From assembly GCA_023397475.1 (NCBI GenBank), contig JAEWUD010000053.1, positions 1-44,492 on the forward strand: a DNA stretch of 44,492 nt, written 5' to 3'. Below are positions 1 through 8,408 of this stretch, piece by piece (position 1 is the stretch's first letter; every line of letters starts with the position of its first letter). Made by a program: the position numbers and the translations under genes. The stretch comes from Bacillota bacterium (lineage in GTDB: Bacteria > Bacillota > Clostridia > Saccharofermentanales > Saccharofermentanaceae). The notes under the pieces are model-generated. The model had not been told where the DNA came from, did not search any database, and saw only the letters and a list, made by a program, of their open reading frames with translations.

Positions 1-902
1 TCGTAGGACTGCGTGAAACTTTCCGGATCGACGATACCCTTCTTGTATTCTTCGTTCAGCTTACCAAAGTACTGCTTCGCGATATCCGTTGTGTTGTAGT
101 CGATAACCTTGCGGGTTGTCGGATCAACGATAACGGAACCGTCATTGGGATAACCGGCAAGGAAGAACGGCGGGTTCTCCAAGCAGAAATATCTCCAGTC
201 TTCGCAAAGGATCGTGTAAGGAATGATGTCGGTGCCGTCAATGTGTGTCGGATTCGCCGCATAGTAGTCCTCGATCAGCTGGAAGAACTGATCAATGGTC
301 TTCACTTCGGGATATCCCGCCCACTTAAGGACACGGGTCTGAATCCACCAGGCTTCACCACCAACAAGCGGGCTGACGTCGCGCTCGTTGACGATACCGA
401 ACTGAGGAATTGCGTAGATGTGGCCATCTTCCTTGCGGCACATGTTCCACTCTGCTTCAGAAAGATAATTCTTGATGTTCGGATAGGCATCCCAATACTC
501 ATCGATAGCGATAAGTGCGCCCGCGTCAACCATGATCTGGTATCCGTCGGAAGCTTCGATGAAGTCCGGATAATCTTCCGCGGCAACCATGACGCCGATC
601 GCTTCTTCAGCGGTCTGTCCGGTTAACCATGTCTCTTTGCAGGTCGCTCCGGTAAGCTCGGCAAGCTTCTCCTGAACCGCGTTGTTCGCGTTCAGCTCAG
701 TACCGGGCATCGCGATGAACATGTCAAAGGACTTGATTTCCTTGGGGCCGGCCTCGGTTGTCGTGGTGGCTGTGGTTGTGTCACCACTCGGAGCGGCCGT
801 TGTCGGATCCGTCGTCGAGGTGTTGTTGCAACCGGCAACGAAGCCGGCCAGCATGGTGGCGGACATAATCGTCGCCAGCGTTCGGGTGATTGTTTTCTTC
901 AT
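1..902 (-). CDS. ABC transporter solute-binding lipoprotein (family 1, sugar type), 3' end outside the window
   Basis: Binds a sugar or oligosaccharide outside the membrane and hands it to an ABC permease. About 300 codons are visible; the C-terminus lies off the left edge. The protein starts MKKTITRTLATIMSATMLAG and has a lipobox ending VAGC with Cys25 as the lipidation site, then a Thr/Ala-rich linker and a solute-binding fold with segments such as EEAIGVMVAAEDYPDF and YAIPQFG. An AGGGGG ribosome binding site lies about 12 nt upstream of the ATG. It lies after the YesMN regulators and their terminator, the place where LplA/YtcQ-like binding proteins of polysaccharide-uptake clusters often sit. 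The hydrolases upstream suggest xylo- or arabinoxylo-oligosaccharide as ligand; that is inference. Family confident, ligand not. Confidence 0.88.
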   Translation of the reverse strand, partial: MKKTITRTLATIMSATMLAGFVAGCNNTSTTDPTTAAPSGDTTTATTTTEAGPKEIKSFDMFIAMPGTELNANNAVQEKLAELTGATCKETWLTGQTAEEAIGVMVAAEDYPDFIEASDGYQIMVDAGALIAIDEYWDAYPNIKNYLSEAEWNMCRKEDGHIYAIPQFGIVNERDVSPLVGGEAWWIQTRVLKWAGYPEVKTIDQFFQLIEDYYAANPTHIDGTDIIPYTILCEDWRYFCLENPPFFLAGYPNDGSVIVDPTTRKVIDYNTTDIAKQYFGKLNEEYKKGIVDPESFTQSY

Positions 903-1007
903 GTGTTCAAAAACCCCCTTCATATTCTTCCTGTATCGTCTCCTCCGATAACCCGTTTGTCATCGAAATGGCAGACTTGCTCCCGGATGATACGCTACAG
1001 CTTAACC

Positions 1008-1029
1008 CTCAAGCTCGTTATTGCTTGAG
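1008..1029. promoter_or_regulatory. Leader hairpin before the solute-binding protein gene
   Basis: An exact 7-bp inverted repeat, CTCAAGC and GCTTGAG with an 8-nt loop, lies about 105 bp upstream of the lipoprotein start and downstream of the preceding terminator. It may be an operator or a 5' UTR structure. No convincing -35/-10 pair was placed next to it. Confidence 0.35.
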
Positions 1030-1082
1030 CTATTAGGTATATTCTAATTTTCGTACCGGAAACAACAACCATGCAAACTATG

Positions 1083-1117
1083 AAAAACCCCCTACAAACT
1101 TCAAATCAAGTAGGGGG
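1083..1117 (-). terminator. Rho-independent terminator of the yesN-like gene
   Basis: On the minus strand a perfect 8-bp stem (CCCCCTAC / GTAGGGGG, 14-nt loop) is followed by TTTTT. It lies about 60 bp after the stop codon of the response regulator and separates the regulatory operon from the binding-protein gene. Confidence 0.9.
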
Positions 1118-1175
1118 TAAACTGCCCTAGTTTCGGGCTAAACGTTTATTATTACTCTTTCTGGTGAGCTGTCCG

Positions 1176-2810
1176 TCACTGGCGGACATCTGGCGAATCG
1201 TTTCCCCCTGACCGGTTCGTATACCTCTTGCGGTACTGTGTCGGCGTATGTCCTTTGACCGCGACAAAACGTGAGATGAAATAATCGAGGCTCTGATATC
1301 CGACCGCCTCAGAGATCTCATACACGCGTTTTCCGGTACTCAGGAGCATCTCCGCCGCCACGTTGATGCGGTACGTGTTCAGATAATCCTTGAAGGAGGT
1401 TCCGTACTGTTTCTTGAATAACTGTCCGAGATACGCACTATTGATGAAATGCTTCTCACTCAGAGATTTGAGGCTGATATTCTGCATATAATTCTCTTTG
1501 ATTTCCTGCTCTACCTTGGTGATGACGTTTCGCGAGGCAGGCGTGTTCAACTGTCCGAGGTACTCGGTATATTGCAGACAGAATTTGAGAAAATGGCTCT
1601 GGCTGCCGCGCGACACACCGCGGTCGAACGCATTCTCGATGAGATACGCGACGATCTCCTCCTGATTGATGTTCGGATCTCTGGCCGCGGCTAGATGCAG
1701 CAGGCTGAACATAATATAATTCATGTTCAACTCGATCGATTTGTAATCCATGTTCGACTCGCTCATCAGGCGATACAGCTCGGCGACGCTCTTCTCGATA
1801 TCCGCCCTGTCGCCGCGTTCAACAGACGCAATCAACTCGTCCATTCGCCGTTTCTGCTCGCTATAACCGATGTCAACAAACGCCTTCTCTCCTTGATCTC
1901 TCTCGTTGTCGAGGGACAAGCCGCCGCCGGAGAAATTGCGCATGAGTTTGGCGATACTTGCCGACCGGAAAGAGTCCGACAGTTTCTCGATCGAATTCAC
2001 CTGGCAACCCGCCTGAATGGTGATCGCAAACTCCAGGCTCTGCGCCTTCTGGGCAAACCATTCGAGATATTCTTTCTCGGTCATCGACATCTCGTCGGCC
2101 AGTTGATCCGCGAAAACAAACCCGACGTCGTAACAGTCCTCCTGCTTATTGACGTCGAAAATGATATGCCGGCTGTTGCGCCCCAAAATGCGTCGAAGAT
2201 AATCGTACAGCCTGCGCTGCATCGCGCGCTTCCCCTGTTCATCTGATGCCCCCACGCGATCATCTGACATTTCGAGCTGGATATTCACGTAACGATAATG
2301 TTCACTCTCGCCAAGGTGTGTTCGCACATAGTCGAGATTAATACTGTCAAACTTCCCCAGCACAATGGACGTAAGATGTCGCTCCATCACGGCGCGATCA
2401 CGATACTCTTCCTGCTCCTCCGCCTCGCGGACTTTCTGACAGTCCTCAGACACATTTCGCAATAAAGAGAGTAATTCTTCCTGCTTAATCGGCTTAAGGA
2501 TGTAATCGGTGCAACTGTAGCGGATCGCTTCTTTTGCGTATTCAAACTCATAGTGCCCGCTGAGGATAACAAAACGCGCACTGCTCAGCCCGCTCGCACG
2601 GGTTTGTTTCAGTAGTTCGATCCCGCCCATCACCGGCATCCGGATATCCGCGATCACAAGATCATAATGACCTTTCTTCAACATATCGATCGCCTCGGCA
2701 CCATCGGATGCCTCTCCGGCGATACAGAAACCTTCCGCCTCCCAGTCAATCAGAACGGCGAGTCCCTGGCGAATATATGGCTCGTCGTCGACGATCAGTA
2801 CATTAAACAC
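1176..2810 (-). CDS. YesN-type response regulator with AraC DNA-binding domain (544 aa)
   Basis: Transcriptional regulator phosphorylated by the adjacent YesM-like kinase. A receiver domain (about 1-120) begins MFNVLIVDDEPYIRQG, with acidic pocket D8/D9, phosphoacceptor D55 in IADIRMP, and the conserved Lys in ILKPIK. A long middle region follows, then an AraC-type double helix-turn-helix in the last 100 residues (motifs SAYLGQLFKKQYGTSFKDYL and EISEAVGYQSLDYFISRF). The GTG at 2810 was chosen: GGAGGA sits 7 nt upstream, and the N-terminus then matches the family exactly. The in-frame ATG at 2825 and the longer extension lack such a site. The start overlaps the kinase stop by 8 bp, so translation is probably coupled. 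Likely targets are the binding-protein gene and the xylan operons. Confidence 0.93.
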   Translation of the reverse strand: MFNVLIVDDEPYIRQGLAVLIDWEAEGFCIAGEASDGAEAIDMLKKGHYDLVIADIRMPVMGGIELLKQTRASGLSSARFVILSGHYEFEYAKEAIRYSCTDYILKPIKQEELLSLLRNVSEDCQKVREAEEQEEYRDRAVMERHLTSIVLGKFDSINLDYVRTHLGESEHYRYVNIQLEMSDDRVGASDEQGKRAMQRRLYDYLRRILGRNSRHIIFDVNKQEDCYDVGFVFADQLADEMSMTEKEYLEWFAQKAQSLEFAITIQAGCQVNSIEKLSDSFRSASIAKLMRNFSGGGLSLDNERDQGEKAFVDIGYSEQKRRMDELIASVERGDRADIEKSVAELYRLMSESNMDYKSIELNMNYIMFSLLHLAAARDPNINQEEIVAYLIENAFDRGVSRGSQSHFLKFCLQYTEYLGQLNTPASRNVITKVEQEIKENYMQNISLKSLSEKHFINSAYLGQLFKKQYGTSFKDYLNTYRINVAAEMLLSTGKRVYEISEAVGYQSLDYFISRFVAVKGHTPTQYRKRYTNRSGGNDSPDVRQ

Positions 2811-4659
2811 GATACGATCCTCCATCCTGTCGATCAAATCTCGATAGCGGGATGCGAATTGAGATACACGTACCCGCTTTGGGTTCACTGTCAATCTCGA
2901 AAAGAATATCATCCCCGAAATACTTACGCAGCCGCAGACAAGCGTTGAGAATGCCGACGGATTTTCTTCCGCGAAGGCTGTCAATATCACCCTCACGCAT
3001 CGCATGAAGTAGTTCTTCTTGTTTGGCCGGATCAATACCTGCGCCGGTATCCTCCACATAAATATTCAAGAAGTCATTGTCCTTCTCCGCGGAAATAATC
3101 ACCGAACAGTCATAGTTTACCCCCTCGACCCCATGCACACACGCATTCTCGACAAAGGTAACCAGCGACAACTTCGGCAACATCAGCTGCATGCAGTCTT
3201 GATTGATATTCATCCGGTAACTCAGACGTTTGCCGAACCGGTACTGTTGCAGTTTCAGATAAGCCTCTGCGAAGCTTACCTCATCGGCCAGCGTGACGCA
3301 ATCGCCCCACCAGTCCGTGGATTTTCGCATCAGAACGGCGAGCAATTCGATAACCTCGGCCGTTTCTGTTTCGCGTTTCAGAAGGCTTCGCATGCGGATG
3401 CTCTCCAGCGCGTTAAACATGAAGTGCGGATTGATCTGGCTGTGCAGTGCCTGCAACTCCGACCGCTGTTTTGCGAGCTCATATTCCTGACGTTTGATCT
3501 TCTCCTTGAGAACGACCTCCGTCATGTTCTCGATCTGCGCGGCCATTCGGTTATAGTTCTCAATCAACATACCGATCTCGTCCTTGGTCGACGCCCCGTC
3601 CATCTGTGCGTATTTCTCATTCTTGACCATTTGGAGGTGTTTGCCCAGGAGGATAATTCGTCCGGTAATCGATCGATTGATGAGGTAAATCGCCAGGCCG
3701 GGAAGCAACATGTTAACAATTACAAGCGTCGCGAAAAGCCCCCAGTGTCGCGTGAGAACATCTTGGGTATTGATCTGTCCGTTGTTGTGCGGATACAGAT
3801 AGATTTTCCAGGTGTCACCGAAAACATCATACATGGAGGTGTATTTCGCGAAGGAAAAATCAATCTCATCGAGCATGATGAAATCCTGTGTTCCCCGGTT
3901 CGGGTCGACACTCGAGAAGAGTACGCGTTCACTGTCGCAGATATAGACATCGGCGTTATAGATCTGCTGGTTGAGCATGCGGTTGAAGTAATAATAGTTC
4001 AGGTTGAGCTTGATGATTCTCTCGCGATCCTCATTCGAGCTGTAATCCATCTTACAGTACAACGACACTTCGCGACGATCGTTAGCCGAGCGCGTGATGA
4101 GGCTCGGGAACATCGCCATCCTTCGGTCGGATTCGATGAAACGCTCGTACCATTGCGTATCCCGCTCTGTATCCAGTCGATAGACGCCTCCGCCGTCAAT
4201 CAGTGTCTCGTTGTCACAGTAGATCTGAAGACTCGAGATAAACGTATTATTGCCGTAGGTGACTTTACGCAACATCGCGGAATGCGCTTCATATGCCACA
4301 AGAAAGTCGTAGCTGTTCGCGTATTCCTTGTCCAGGAAGGTGTACAGCGACTTCGTAGTATACAGATTTGCCGCCGCCGTGGTCATGTAATCGACCATGT
4401 TGTCGAGCGTGTACTCGACGGATTCCAGTGCGTTATTGCTCTCAATCCTCAGTCGTTCCTGCTCGGCATTGTACATCAAAGAGAAGAAAACGGAGTTCGT
4501 AACAGCAATCGGCAAGAGCACGCAGAGGATGACCATGATGATCATCTTATCCCTGAGTTTGCGATTATCCAGGTAGTCCGTCATGTTCCGCACAAAGTGG
4601 AGCCACAGCGCCCGCAGGCGCGATGTTTCCTGACGACTCTCCCCTCGCTTCTGACTCAT
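2803..4659 (-). CDS. YesM-type sensor histidine kinase (618 aa)
   Basis: Membrane sensor of the two-component pair. Membrane segments lie at about 39-62 and 307-329, flanking a roughly 245-residue extracellular sensing region. A HAMP-like linker (about 330-380) precedes the His_kinase domain with QINPHFMFN, H412 being the predicted phosphorylated residue. The ATPase domain carries an N-box VENACVHG and a G-box DTGAGI. The start ATG overlaps the stop of the DUF624 gene as ATGA, and the 3' end overlaps the regulator start. The sensor region is not recognisable by eye. The gene set points to a sugar, or a sugar-loaded binding protein, as the signal. Confidence 0.93.
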   Translation of the reverse strand: MSQKRGESRQETSRLRALWLHFVRNMTDYLDNRKLRDKMIIMVILCVLLPIAVTNSVFFSLMYNAEQERLRIESNNALESVEYTLDNMVDYMTTAAANLYTTKSLYTFLDKEYANSYDFLVAYEAHSAMLRKVTYGNNTFISSLQIYCDNETLIDGGGVYRLDTERDTQWYERFIESDRRMAMFPSLITRSANDRREVSLYCKMDYSSNEDRERIIKLNLNYYYFNRMLNQQIYNADVYICDSERVLFSSVDPNRGTQDFIMLDEIDFSFAKYTSMYDVFGDTWKIYLYPHNNGQINTQDVLTRHWGLFATLVIVNMLLPGLAIYLINRSITGRIILLGKHLQMVKNEKYAQMDGASTKDEIGMLIENYNRMAAQIENMTEVVLKEKIKRQEYELAKQRSELQALHSQINPHFMFNALESIRMRSLLKRETETAEVIELLAVLMRKSTDWWGDCVTLADEVSFAEAYLKLQQYRFGKRLSYRMNINQDCMQLMLPKLSLVTFVENACVHGVEGVNYDCSVIISAEKDNDFLNIYVEDTGAGIDPAKQEELLHAMREGDIDSLRGRKSVGILNACLRLRKYFGDDILFEIDSEPKAGTCISIRIPLSRFDRQDGGSYRV

Positions 4660-5459
4660 TCGACGGCTCCCGGTTCGTTCTTCGCATCCGGCACTTCCCC
4701 GGCATTGTCCGGGGACAGATCATCCTCCGCGTCCTTTGTTCCGGCATCGACCGTCATTGAGGGGGCCGGAGGCCGCATCTTGGAAGCCGTGTTGCGCCAC
4801 GCTTCTTTCTTGCGCTTCACATATTCCTCATCCGGGTCGCCTTCTTCGGTCTTCGGCATATATCGCTCGAAAACCCGAATCAGGATCTCGGACTTGAGAT
4901 AGGGAATCGCCGCAATACAGAAGACCGGCAGGAAATATACCGTCTCCGGAAAAAACAGCAAGATCACAATGGGTGTTCCCATGATCAGTAAAAGGACGAA
5001 ACTGCGGGGCAGGTTCATGAAACAGACGAGAAAGGCCTTCTTAATCGTTCCGAATACGGAATTCTCGAACTGCGCCTGCATCGGAAAAATATAATTCCCG
5101 ACCATAATGACAAGAGCGGTGATAATCAACAGAGGGATCCAAACGAGATCTCCGTAATCCATCGAGACGCTGGTCAACAGAACGAAATCCGCCCAGAGAA
5201 TCCCGATCACGACGGACATGATCATCCAGAGCGCAGTACCCTTCCAGAAATTCTCACGGAATCCCTTGAAGAAGCTCCGGACGACGCCGGAATCCTGATT
5301 GCGTACCATCTTGAGAAGCACATAATACAGCGCCGAGAACGAAGCCCCGATTGTAATGATCGGAAGGCTGCACAGCAAGGTCAGCAGGCTTAAGACGATC
5401 ACATCGACCAATCGGTTAACGAACCGCGCAAACGGACTATTGTAGCCGAATATGCTCAT
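4656..5459 (-). CDS. YesL-like DUF624 membrane protein (267 aa)
   Basis: Polytopic membrane protein of the DUF624 (YesL) family, which usually accompanies YesMN and Lpl-type sugar importers; its biochemical role is not established. The N-terminus (MSIFGYNSPFARFVNRLVD) and the segment SLPIITIGASFSALYYV are typical, with about five hydrophobic segments up to residue 210. The last 60 residues are a charged, probably cytosolic tail rich in Pro, Ala, Asp and Glu. It starts 20 bp after the xylanase stop and shares the ATGA overlap with the kinase gene, so xylanase, YesL, YesM and YesN probably form one operon. Confidence 0.88.
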   Translation of the reverse strand: MSIFGYNSPFARFVNRLVDVIVLSLLTLLCSLPIITIGASFSALYYVLLKMVRNQDSGVVRSFFKGFRENFWKGTALWMIMSVVIGILWADFVLLTSVSMDYGDLVWIPLLIITALVIMVGNYIFPMQAQFENSVFGTIKKAFLVCFMNLPRSFVLLLIMGTPIVILLFFPETVYFLPVFCIAAIPYLKSEILIRVFERYMPKTEEGDPDEEYVKRKKEAWRNTASKMRPPAPSMTVDAGTKDAEDDLSPDNAGEVPDAKNEPGAVE

Positions 5460-5478
5460 TCACCGACCTCCCTTGTTG

Positions 5479-6711
5479 TCATCCGATATCATCATGTGTA
5501 AGAACTACCTCCAAAGATTCGTCGCCGGCCAACGTGAATCGTCCCGACATCTCGCCGGACACGACTGAATAGTCGCCCTTATAGCCCGTAAGCTCAACAC
5601 GACCGTCCTCGTTGGTCTTCAATGTCACCGCGGTATGCCACTCGCGATGAATCAGCGTATCCATCATATCATATGCGGGCTTGAGCGTCCCATCCGTGCG
5701 AAGAAGTCCCGACGGAGCCTTAAGCCACAAACCATCCGAGAAATCCCATTGCGTAACGCCCTGAACCAGCGGATGCGCGAAAAGGACAGAGTACATATCG
5801 CGAATATTCTCCGCCTGGCGCACTTCGAATTCCGGTGTGGATGGCCATTCATCAACGACGTGATCGTTCAGATCATCGATCTCCGGCGGCATCAACTCGC
5901 CGGATACGAAGGTGTTCTCGGTGAAATGCATCGGAACGCCGAAACGTTCGAACCGCGCGAGGATCTGCTCGAGCTTTTCTTTGCCCATATAACCCTGATG
6001 CTGATGCGTCTGAAGCCCGATGACATCGATTGTGACCCCCTTGTCGAGAAGTCCCTCGATGAGAATCTCGTACGCCTGCGACAAGTTGAAGTCATTGATC
6101 AGAAGTGTCGCGCCCGGATTGCATTCACGCGCCTTCTTAAATACCTCGCTTACAATGCCGAAGCGTCCGATCTTCTTGCAGAGTCGTGTGATTCCGTTAT
6201 CATACTTGTCGAAAACCGGCATGATGACAACTTCGTTGATGACGTCCCACATGTCGATCGTGCCGCGAAACGCCGTCACATCGCGCTCGATGCGGGCCAG
6301 CAGCTCCTTGAGAATCTCATCCTCAGACATATCCATCAGCCAGTTTGGCGCCAGCGTGTGCCAGCACAACGGGTGTCCCTTGACCTCCATCCCGCGCTCT
6401 TTCAGAAGCTTGGCTCCGTTCATCAAACGATCTGTCATCGGCTCGCCGCGCTTGGGCTCGAAAAGGTCCCAGTAGGTATGCACCGTTCCGTAGTTGAAGA
6501 GTTTACACCACTTCTCGAAGCGATCTTTTGCCTGTGCGTCGAACGTCTCGTTTCCGGTCGGATTCGCCGCTACGACCGCATCGTTCGCACCGCAACCGAA
6601 GAGAAATTTATGCTTCTTGAGTTCCACCGAGACCTCGGCTCCGGCGATAGGATTCCCCTGACGATCGACCAGACGAAGAACAGAAGTGGACTGTCTGTGC
6701 TGTGTATCCAT
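5479..6711 (-). CDS. GH10 endo-beta-1,4-xylanase, cytoplasmic type (410 aa)
   Basis: Hydrolyses internal beta-1,4 bonds of xylan or xylo-oligosaccharides. The first 40 residues form a small beta domain leading to HKFLFGCG. The GH10 barrel shows HPLCWHT (113-119), the acid/base E160 in WDVINE, QTHQHQG near 235-240, and the nucleophile E265 in HFTENTF. The nucleophile context differs from the common ITELD form, which marks a divergent GH10 subgroup. No signal peptide is present, so it should act on imported oligosaccharides. An AAGGAG site precedes the ATG. It leads the operon with YesL-YesM-YesN and has its own promoter at 6779-6808. Confidence 0.92.
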   Translation of the reverse strand: MDTQHRQSTSVLRLVDRQGNPIAGAEVSVELKKHKFLFGCGANDAVVAANPTGNETFDAQAKDRFEKWCKLFNYGTVHTYWDLFEPKRGEPMTDRLMNGAKLLKERGMEVKGHPLCWHTLAPNWLMDMSEDEILKELLARIERDVTAFRGTIDMWDVINEVVIMPVFDKYDNGITRLCKKIGRFGIVSEVFKKARECNPGATLLINDFNLSQAYEILIEGLLDKGVTIDVIGLQTHQHQGYMGKEKLEQILARFERFGVPMHFTENTFVSGELMPPEIDDLNDHVVDEWPSTPEFEVRQAENIRDMYSVLFAHPLVQGVTQWDFSDGLWLKAPSGLLRTDGTLKPAYDMMDTLIHREWHTAVTLKTNEDGRVELTGYKGDYSVVSGEMSGRFTLAGDESLEVVLTHDDIG

Positions 6712-6778
6712 AATTTTTCTCCTTTTATATTAATCATTAACGGCAGTAGCCTGCGACCGGAATTCGGATATTTCCTCG

Positions 6779-6808
6779 ATTATGTCCGCATCCTCGCCCC
6801 AGTGTCAA
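6779..6808 (-). promoter_or_regulatory. Promoter of the xylanase-yesLMN operon
   Basis: On the minus strand TTGACA (6803-6808) and CATAAT (6779-6784) are separated by 18 bp, about 70 bp upstream of the xylanase start. This matches a sigma-A promoter and would let this operon be expressed apart from the upstream GH51 unit. Confidence 0.65.
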
Positions 6809-6873
6809 TCAGAGTCGTTTGATATCCGTAACACGTATCGATTTGTGATAAAAATAGGTACGTTAGCGATATT

Positions 6874-8319
6874 TCAACCGTGAAACGTCAGTGCTGCGAT
6901 GCTGTTCGCGGGAAGATTTACACTCGCACCGGCCTCGTCGAGGAAGACGCCGGAGAAATCTTCCGGGCTTACCGCCTCCGGCTTCTCAAACGTATTCAAA
7001 GCCCGTGGATCTCCCTGTAGGATACGGCCGGAGACGCTTGTCGCGGCAATACCGTCGATACGGACCGTCGCCGCATCCCCGATGTTCGCGATCGTTACCG
7101 TCGTCTTGCCGTCTTTGATCGAAGCGGAGACGTTCAGTTTATCGATTCCGTTCGACAGGACATCACTTTCCACCATGCACTGCAAGAGCTCGGCATCCAT
7201 GTGTCCCTGATAGAGATCAAAGACATGATACGTCGGCGTCAGAAGCATCTTCTCACCGTCCGTGAGGATGATCGCCTGCAACACGTTCACCGTCTGCGCG
7301 ATATTGGCCATGGTGACGCGTTCGCTGTGGCGGTTGAAGATATTCAGGGACAATGCGGCAACCATCGCGTCGCGCATCGTATTCTGCTGGTAGAGGAATC
7401 CCGGGTTCGTGCCCGGCTCGACATTGTGCCAGCAACCCCACTCGTCGACGATCAAGCCGACCCGGCGCTCGGGATCATACTTGTCCATCATCGCGCTATG
7501 CTTCTCGATCAGTTCGCCGATTCGAAGCGCCTTCTTCAACGTCTCCAGATAGAGCTCGTCGTCAAAATCCGTCGCGCTCCCCTTGTCGTCCCATGTCTTC
7601 GGGAAGACATAATAATGCATCGAGAGGCCGTCCATGAACTTTGCCGCGGTCTTCATCATCACCTCGGTCCATTCGAGATCCTCTCCGCTTGTTCCGCAGG
7701 CGATCTTGTACGGTACATTCTCGCCGTACGAACGGCAGTAGGTCTGGAATTGTTTGTACAAATCCGAATAATACTCCGGCCGCATATTGCCGCCGCAGCC
7801 CCAGTTCTCATTGCCGATGCCCCAGTACTTCACGTTGAACGGCTTCTTCGACCCGTTCGCCCAGCGCTCCTGCACCGTGGACGAATCGCTGTCACTGTTC
7901 ACATACTCAATCCACTCGGACATTTCGCGGACCGTGCCGCTGCCGACGTTCGCGTTGACGTACGGAGCGCAGCCGACCTGGCGGCAGAGCTCCATAAACT
8001 CATGCGTGCCGAAGGAATTGTCCTCGACGACACCGCCCCAATGCGTGTTGACCATTCTTTTGCGGTTCGGTCCGATGCCGTCGCGCCAGTGATACTCATC
8101 GGCGAAACATCCGCCGGGCCAGCGCAGAATCGGTAAATTTATGCGGCGCATCGCCTCGACAACGTCCGTGCGGATTCCGTTGACGTTTGGGATCTCGCTG
8201 TCCTTGCCGACGAAGATTCCCTCGTAAATGCAGTGTCCCAAGTGTTCGGAGAAGTGCCCGTAAATATTCCGGTTGATCGTAGGGGCCTGATTCATTTTCC
8301 CGATCGTGATCTTGTTCAT
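6874..8319 (-). CDS. GH51 alpha-L-arabinofuranosidase (481 aa)
   Basis: Removes terminal arabinofuranosyl side groups from arabinoxylan or arabinan fragments in the cytoplasm. Length and sequence are typical of intracellular GH51 enzymes: IYGHFSEHLG near residue 19, RWPGGCFADEYHW (66-78), acid/base E171 in WGIGNENWG, and nucleophile E293 in IVDEWGCW. The C-terminal 120 residues form the usual beta-sandwich. The ATG at 8319 was chosen because GGGAGG lies 8 nt upstream and the N-terminus (MNKITIGKMNQ) then fits the family; a 24-residue upstream extension has no such support. It follows the GH43 gene after 89 bp that include a CTTTTCGCGAAAAG palindrome. Confidence 0.94.
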   Translation of the reverse strand: MNKITIGKMNQAPTINRNIYGHFSEHLGHCIYEGIFVGKDSEIPNVNGIRTDVVEAMRRINLPILRWPGGCFADEYHWRDGIGPNRKRMVNTHWGGVVEDNSFGTHEFMELCRQVGCAPYVNANVGSGTVREMSEWIEYVNSDSDSSTVQERWANGSKKPFNVKYWGIGNENWGCGGNMRPEYYSDLYKQFQTYCRSYGENVPYKIACGTSGEDLEWTEVMMKTAAKFMDGLSMHYYVFPKTWDDKGSATDFDDELYLETLKKALRIGELIEKHSAMMDKYDPERRVGLIVDEWGCWHNVEPGTNPGFLYQQNTMRDAMVAALSLNIFNRHSERVTMANIAQTVNVLQAIILTDGEKMLLTPTYHVFDLYQGHMDAELLQCMVESDVLSNGIDKLNVSASIKDGKTTVTIANIGDAATVRIDGIAATSVSGRILQGDPRALNTFEKPEAVSPEDFSGVFLDEAGASVNLPANSIAALTFHG

Positions 8320-8361
8320 CGTATATCCTCCCAAAAATGATTTGAAGTCTTCGAGGTAATT

Positions 8362-8375
8362 CTTTTCGCGAAAAG
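8362..8375. promoter_or_regulatory. 14-bp palindrome between the GH43 and GH51 genes
   Basis: A perfect palindrome, CTTTTCGCGAAAAG, lies 42 bp upstream of the GH51 start. A similar TTTTCGCGAAAA occurs between genes at 16272-16283. It could be a regulator-binding site; its role is unknown. Confidence 0.3.
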
Positions 8376-8408
8376 CACGGCGTGCCGACACATGCGTGAG
8401 CGGCGTAA

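Noticed and set aside
3019..4902. 627-codon plus-strand ORF
   Set aside because: It lies antisense to the YesM kinase and DUF624 genes, which have clear motifs and coupled starts; the antisense product has none.
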